DNA from: Deltaproteobacteria bacterium
GTDB lineage: Bacteria; Desulfobacterota; Desulfobulbia; Desulfobulbales; VMSU01
Assembly (NCBI GenBank): GCA_021789795.1
Contig: JAJYJA010000110.1
Span: 1 to 8,302, forward strand
DNA: 8,302 bases
Direction: 5' to 3'
Positions 5,483-8,302 of this stretch are shown here, piece by piece. The first letter of the stretch is position 1; every line of letters starts with the position of its first letter. Under the pieces are notes generated by a model. That model did no database searches, had not been told where the DNA came from, and saw nothing but the letters and a program-made list of their open reading frames with translations. A program made the position numbers and the translations under genes.

Positions 5483-6358
5483 TTACCTGGCCCGGGCCGA
5501 GAGTTCCTGGCCGGCAAAGGCGGCGTTATGGCGGAAAAACTGGCTGGTGATGACGCTTAGCTGGGCCGGGGTGAGGAGGTGGTGGACCACGAAGTATTGC
5601 CCGAATTTCCTCTGCAGCCGACCCTGCTGAAAGAGCATCAGCCGCACCTGCCGTTCGGTAAGCAGGCCCAGTTCCACCGCCGCGCTGCCAAAGGGCTTGG
5701 CCAGGCTGCGCCGCTTCAGGATGAAGAGGATATCCTCCTCGCTCAGCCAGCCGAAGCGGCGGCCAATCTCGCCCAGCCGGGGCCGGCCGGTGCGCTGCCA
5801 GACCAGGGCCTTGACGATGGTCTGCCAGGTGGCGAGGCCCGAATAGTACAGGTAGTGGCCGAAGAGCAGCCGCCGGGCCGGGATGGTGGCCGAGGCCGGG
5901 GTCTGCGGCCCCTGCCAGGCGGAGGCGGCTCGGGCCCGGCGGGAGTTGGTCTCGGCGGCGGGCCCGGGCTTAGGCCGGGCGGCGGAGGCCGGCTTAGGCC
6001 CGGAGGCCGGAGCCGCCGGGCGCGGCTGGGGCTGGGCCGGGCGGGCGTTAACGGTTCGGGGCCAGGGGCGCGGGGCTGCTTCCGGGAAGCGGAAGCCGTT
6101 TTCCCGGGCGTGCAGGTAGGTGGTCAGGTTGGCGTAGGCCTGGTGCACCAGGCGGAAGAGGTCGGCGCTTTTCCGCTTGGCCTCCTCGCCCCGGTCGGCC
6201 AGCATGTCGGGGTGGGTCTCCAGGGCCTTTTTGCGGTAGGCGCTCTTGATCCCCGCGTGCTGGAGGTACTCCAAGAAACCCCTGGTTATCTGTAGATCGG
6301 CGCCGAACAAGACGCGGCAGGAATCAATCAGCTCGTGCTCCGCGATCACCGCCTCCAT
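5483..6358 (-). CDS. J-domain protein with C-terminal MshEN-like repeats
   Basis: A 291-residue, probably cytoplasmic protein. Residues about 10-82 are a J domain with the HPD tripeptide at 49-51 preceded by the helix AYRKKALET, so it should stimulate an Hsp70 (DnaK) ATPase. The stretch before helix II is longer than in DnaJ. Residues 92-160 are a Pro/Ala/Arg-rich, likely disordered linker. Residues 165-274 can be read as four 24-residue repeats starting at 165, 194, 222 and 251, each with G at the third place, hydrophobic pairs at 6-7 and 11-12, and mostly ending in Q. This is the MshEN motif spacing, clearest in RLGEIGRRFGWLSEEDI. No Gly/Phe or zinc-finger region of true DnaJ is present. 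The start is fixed by GGAGGA four bases upstream (6363-6368). It is the first gene of a two-gene operon with the M48 protease. The J domain is confident; the ligand-binding role of the repeats is inference. Confidence 0.88.
   Translation of the reverse strand: MEAVIAEHELIDSCRVLFGADLQITRGFLEYLQHAGIKSAYRKKALETHPDMLADRGEEAKRKSADLFRLVHQAYANLTTYLHARENGFRFPEAAPRPWPRTVNARPAQPQPRPAAPASGPKPASAARPKPGPAAETNSRRARAASAWQGPQTPASATIPARRLLFGHYLYYSGLATWQTIVKALVWQRTGRPRLGEIGRRFGWLSEEDILFILKRRSLAKPFGSAAVELGLLTERQVRLMLFQQGRLQRKFGQYFVVHHLLTPAQLSVITSQFFRHNAAFAGQELSARAR
5967..6000. repeat. 24-bp-spaced direct repeat in the linker of the J-domain gene
   Basis: GGCTTAGGCC occurs at 5967-5976 and again at 5991-6000, within a very GC-rich stretch coding the Pro/Ala linker (residues about 120-132). 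The spacing is eight codons, so the repeat keeps the reading frame and encodes similar PKP tripeptides. This looks like in-frame repeat expansion in a disordered linker. Confidence 0.5.
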
Positions 6359-6506
6359 GCCTTCCTCCGTGAATTTTGTCCCTGGCGACCGGGCTGATGA
6401 TCCCCAGGCCGCGTCTTAATCGCAAAATCGATTGCCAAGCCCAACCGTCGCCCGATATACTTGTCCGTGCAAGCCGGCGTCGGCAGAAGGCCAGGCATTC
6501 TTCCCT

Positions 6507-6534
6507 AATCTATTCGATAAGGTGTCAATTTCAA
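6507..6534 (-). promoter_or_regulatory. Putative sigma-70 promoter of the J-domain/M48 operon
   Basis: On the minus strand TTGAAA (6529-6534, five of six) and TAGATT (6507-6512, four of six) are 16 bases apart in the most AT-rich part of the intergenic region. The implied leader is about 140 nt. An overlapping TTGACA (6523-6528) has no -10 at a usable distance. Confidence 0.4.
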
Positions 6535-6585
6535 ATAAAATTTTCATCCTTGCCCGCCGAAGATCCGGCTAGCCGCAGCTTGCCT

Positions 6586-6614
6586 TTGATCTTCTGCAAT
6601 AAATTCAATTTGAT
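6586..6614 (+). promoter_or_regulatory. Weak candidate promoter for pgi
   Basis: TTGATC (6586-6591) and TTTGAT (6609-6614) are 17 bases apart, each matching four of six consensus bases. The palindrome CGGCTAGCCG (6566-6575) lies just upstream. An alternative overlapping extended -10 (TGA followed by TACATT, 6611-6619) has no matching -35. Low confidence. Confidence 0.25.
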
Positions 6615-6700
6615 ACATTGAGCATGACGCCCGGCGAGCTAGAACTATCCGGGGTGGGAAGTCACCTGACCAAGGCCGTGCGGCCCAAGGGAGAAGAGCG

Positions 6701-8302
6701 ATGACGGAATATCGAGGACTGGCCGGAAGCCCGGCCTGGGAGGAGTTGCGGCGGCTGGCCCAGGCGCCCTTTGACCTGACCCGGCCCGGGGCCTTGAGCC
6801 GGGAGCGGCTGCTGGCCATGCGGGCCGAGATGACGGATTTCCGTCTCCTCTACGGCACCGAGCGGGTGGACGGGCCGGTGCTCGCCGCCCTGCAACGCCT
6901 GGCGGACGAGAGCGGCGCGGTCGAGCGCTTCCTGGCCATGAAGAAGGGGGCGGTGATTAACCGCATCGAGGGCCACGAGAGCGAAAACCGCATGGTACTG
7001 CACACCGCGGTGCGCGACCTCTTCCGCCCCGACCCCTGCCATCCCCAGGCCACCGCCCAGGCCCAGGCGGAGCTGGACAAGCTCGCCCGCTTCCTGGATG
7101 ACTTGGCGAGCGGCCAGGTCGTCAACCACCGGGGCCAGGCGTTCACCGATATGGTGTTGATCGGCATCGGCGGCTCCGACCTGGGCCCCCGGGCCCTGTA
7201 CCTGGCCTTGCAGCGCTTCAGCCTGCCGGAGCGGCGGGTGCACTTTATCGCCAACGTCGATCCCGACGACGCGGCCCGGGTGCTCGGAGGCCTCGATCTA
7301 AGCCGCACCCTGGTCAACGTGGTCTCCAAGAGCGGCAGCACCCTGGAGACCCTGACCAACGAGGAGCTGGCCCGGGCCGCCTTTGTCCGGGCCGGGCTCG
7401 ACCCCGGCCGCCACTTCCTGGCGGTGACCGGCAAGGGCGGGCCGATGGACAACCCGGCGCGCTACCTGGCCTCGTTCTACATGTTCGACTACATCGGGGG
7501 CCGCTACAGCGTCACCTCGATGGTGGGGGCGGTGATCCTGGGCTTCGCCCTGGGCCTGCCAGCGGTGATGGAGCTTCTGCGGGGCGCCAACCGCGTGGAC
7601 CTGGCGGCCGAGGAGCCGGACATCCGGGGCAACATCCCCCTGCTCCTGGCGCTCTTAGGGGTCTGGAACCACAACGCCTTGGGCTGCGAGACCCTGGCCA
7701 TCCTGCCCTACAGCCAGGCCCTGATCCGCTTCACCGCCCACCTGCAGCAGTGCGACATGGAGAGCAACGGCAAGGGCATCGACCGCCAGGGCCGGACGCT
7801 TACCGAAAAGAGCGGGCCCATCGTCTGGGGCGAGCCGGGCACCAACGGTCAGCACGCCTTCTACCAGCTCATCCATCAGGGCACCAGCGTGGTGCCGGTG
7901 GAGTTCATCGGCTTTCGGGAGAGCCAGTTCGGGGAGGATCTGGAGGTGCAGGGCACCAGCTCCCAGGACAAGCTCCTGGCCAACCTCCTGGCCCAGTCCC
8001 TGGCCCTAGCCACCGGGCAGGGGCACCAAAATCCCAACCGCCGCTTCCCCGGCAACCGGCCCAACTGCCTGCTGATCGGCGAGCGGCTCACCCCCCTGGC
8101 CATGGGGGCGCTGCTCGCCATCTACGAGGCCAAGATCGCCTTGCAGGGCTTTATCTGGAACATCAACTCGTTCGATCAGGAGGGGGTGCAACTGGGCAAG
8201 GTGCTGGCCACCCGGCTGCTCGGCCATCTTGAGCAACAACGCGCCCAGACCGGCTACGACGGCGGCGGAGACGAGGCGGGCTGGGCCATGCTCCTAGATC
8301 GG
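6701..8302 (+). CDS. pgi: Glucose-6-phosphate isomerase (partial, C-terminus beyond the window)
   Basis: Cytoplasmic enzyme interconverting glucose 6-phosphate and fructose 6-phosphate (EC 5.3.1.9) in glycolysis and gluconeogenesis. The frame stays open for 534 codons to the window edge; family members are usually close to 550 residues, so only the tail should be missing. Visible hallmarks are the phosphate-binding loops IGIGGSDLGP (154-163) and SKSGSTLET (209-217), the signature DYIGGRYS (263-270), catalytic Glu354 in MESNGK, His385 in GTNGQHAF and the catalytic lysine Lys500 in FDQEGVQLGK. The Glu-to-His spacing of 31 residues equals that of characterised enzymes. The second family signature normally reads GVE; here it is GVQ (Gln497). 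The start is supported by AAGGGAG (6687-6693) seven bases upstream of the ATG. It is divergent from the J-domain operon with no evident functional link. Confidence 0.97.
   Translation, partial: MTEYRGLAGSPAWEELRRLAQAPFDLTRPGALSRERLLAMRAEMTDFRLLYGTERVDGPVLAALQRLADESGAVERFLAMKKGAVINRIEGHESENRMVLHTAVRDLFRPDPCHPQATAQAQAELDKLARFLDDLASGQVVNHRGQAFTDMVLIGIGGSDLGPRALYLALQRFSLPERRVHFIANVDPDDAARVLGGLDLSRTLVNVVSKSGSTLETLTNEELARAAFVRAGLDPGRHFLAVTGKGGPMDNPARYLASFYMFDYIGGRYSVTSMVGAVILGFALGLPAVMELLRGANRVDLAAEEPDIRGNIPLLLALLGVWNHNALGCETLAILPYSQALIRFTAHLQQCDMESNGKGIDRQGRTLTEKSGPIVWGEPGTNGQHAFYQLIHQGTSVVPVEFIGFRESQFGEDLEVQGTSSQDKLLANLLAQSLALATGQGHQNPNRRFPGNRPNCLLIGERLTPLAMGALLAIYEAKIALQGFIWNINSFDQEGVQLGKVLATRLLGHLEQQRAQTGYDGGGDEAGWAMLLDR

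Larger units (their letters stand above)
6359..6700. other. Divergent intergenic region between the J-domain gene and pgi
   Basis: About 340 bp, clearly richer in A/T than the flanking genes between roughly 6410 and 6630. It holds the two facing promoter candidates, a small AATCG/CGATT inverted repeat (6418-6433), a 10-bp palindrome CGGCTAGCCG (6566-6575) and a small GGCC-gtgc-GGCC hairpin (6674-6685) just before the pgi ribosome-binding site. No RNA gene or additional coding frame with a ribosome-binding site was recognised. Confidence 0.5.

Noticed and set aside
5483..6358. True DnaJ or CbpA for the J-domain protein
   Set aside because: There is no Gly/Phe region, zinc finger or DnaJ C-terminal substrate domain. 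Only the J domain is shared.
6421..6438. Sigma-54-like sequence upstream of the J-domain gene (TTGGCA... TTTTGCG on the minus strand)
   Set aside because: GG and GC are 11 bases apart instead of the strictly required 10, so a functional sigma-54 promoter is unlikely.
6662..7452. Minus-strand open frames opposite pgi
   Set aside because: They are antisense shadows of a clearly conserved enzyme, with compositionally biased translations.
1..8302. Mobile elements, CRISPR arrays, tRNA or rRNA genes
   Set aside because: No transposase or integrase motif, regularly spaced repeats, tRNA cloverleaf or rRNA-like sequence was seen.

Overview
The window is strongly GC-rich and gene-dense, with a third-position G/C bias so marked that long open frames appear antisense to most real genes. 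Gene content suggests a Gram-negative bacterium: a type IV pilus / type II secretion motor and platform, a membrane M48 peptidase, a J-domain protein, a small DRR/ERR-repeat arginine-rich protein and a full-length-type glucose-6-phosphate isomerase. The small Arg-rich protein and the J-protein/M48 pair fit a Desulfobacterota (former Deltaproteobacteria) lineage best, but that assignment is an inference from family impressions, not from a marker gene.

Layout. (1) Positions 1-3041, minus strand: a tightly overlapping operon reading TPR protein, GspE/PilB/MshE-type assembly ATPase, GspF/PilC/MshG-type platform protein (the last runs off the left edge). Overlaps are 4 bp and 14 bp. The order TPR-ATPase-platform matches mshN-mshE-mshG of MSHA pili. 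The ATPase has a recognisable MshEN (c-di-GMP-binding type) N-terminal module. (2) Positions 3042-3409: a divergent regulatory region with a promoter for the pilus operon, several inverted repeats and a dyad-covered promoter for (3) a 67-residue arginine-rich protein at 3410-3613 on the plus strand. (4) Positions 3656-6358, minus strand: a two-gene operon of a J-domain protein and a polytopic M48 metalloprotease with C-terminal TPRs, 3 bp apart. (5) Positions 6359-6700: a second divergent intergenic region. (6) Positions 6701-8302, plus strand: pgi, cut by the right edge.

How the parts relate. The most notable observation is that the C-terminal half of the J-domain protein can be read as four consecutive 24-residue repeats with the spacing of MshEN motifs, the same module that sits at the N-terminus of the pilus ATPase about 3 kb away. 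This makes a J-domain / MshEN-like fusion, co-transcribed with a membrane protease carrying TPRs. A c-di-GMP-linked membrane protein quality-control function is a testable hypothesis, not an established fact. The pgi gene looks like ordinary central metabolism and has no obvious functional link to its neighbours.
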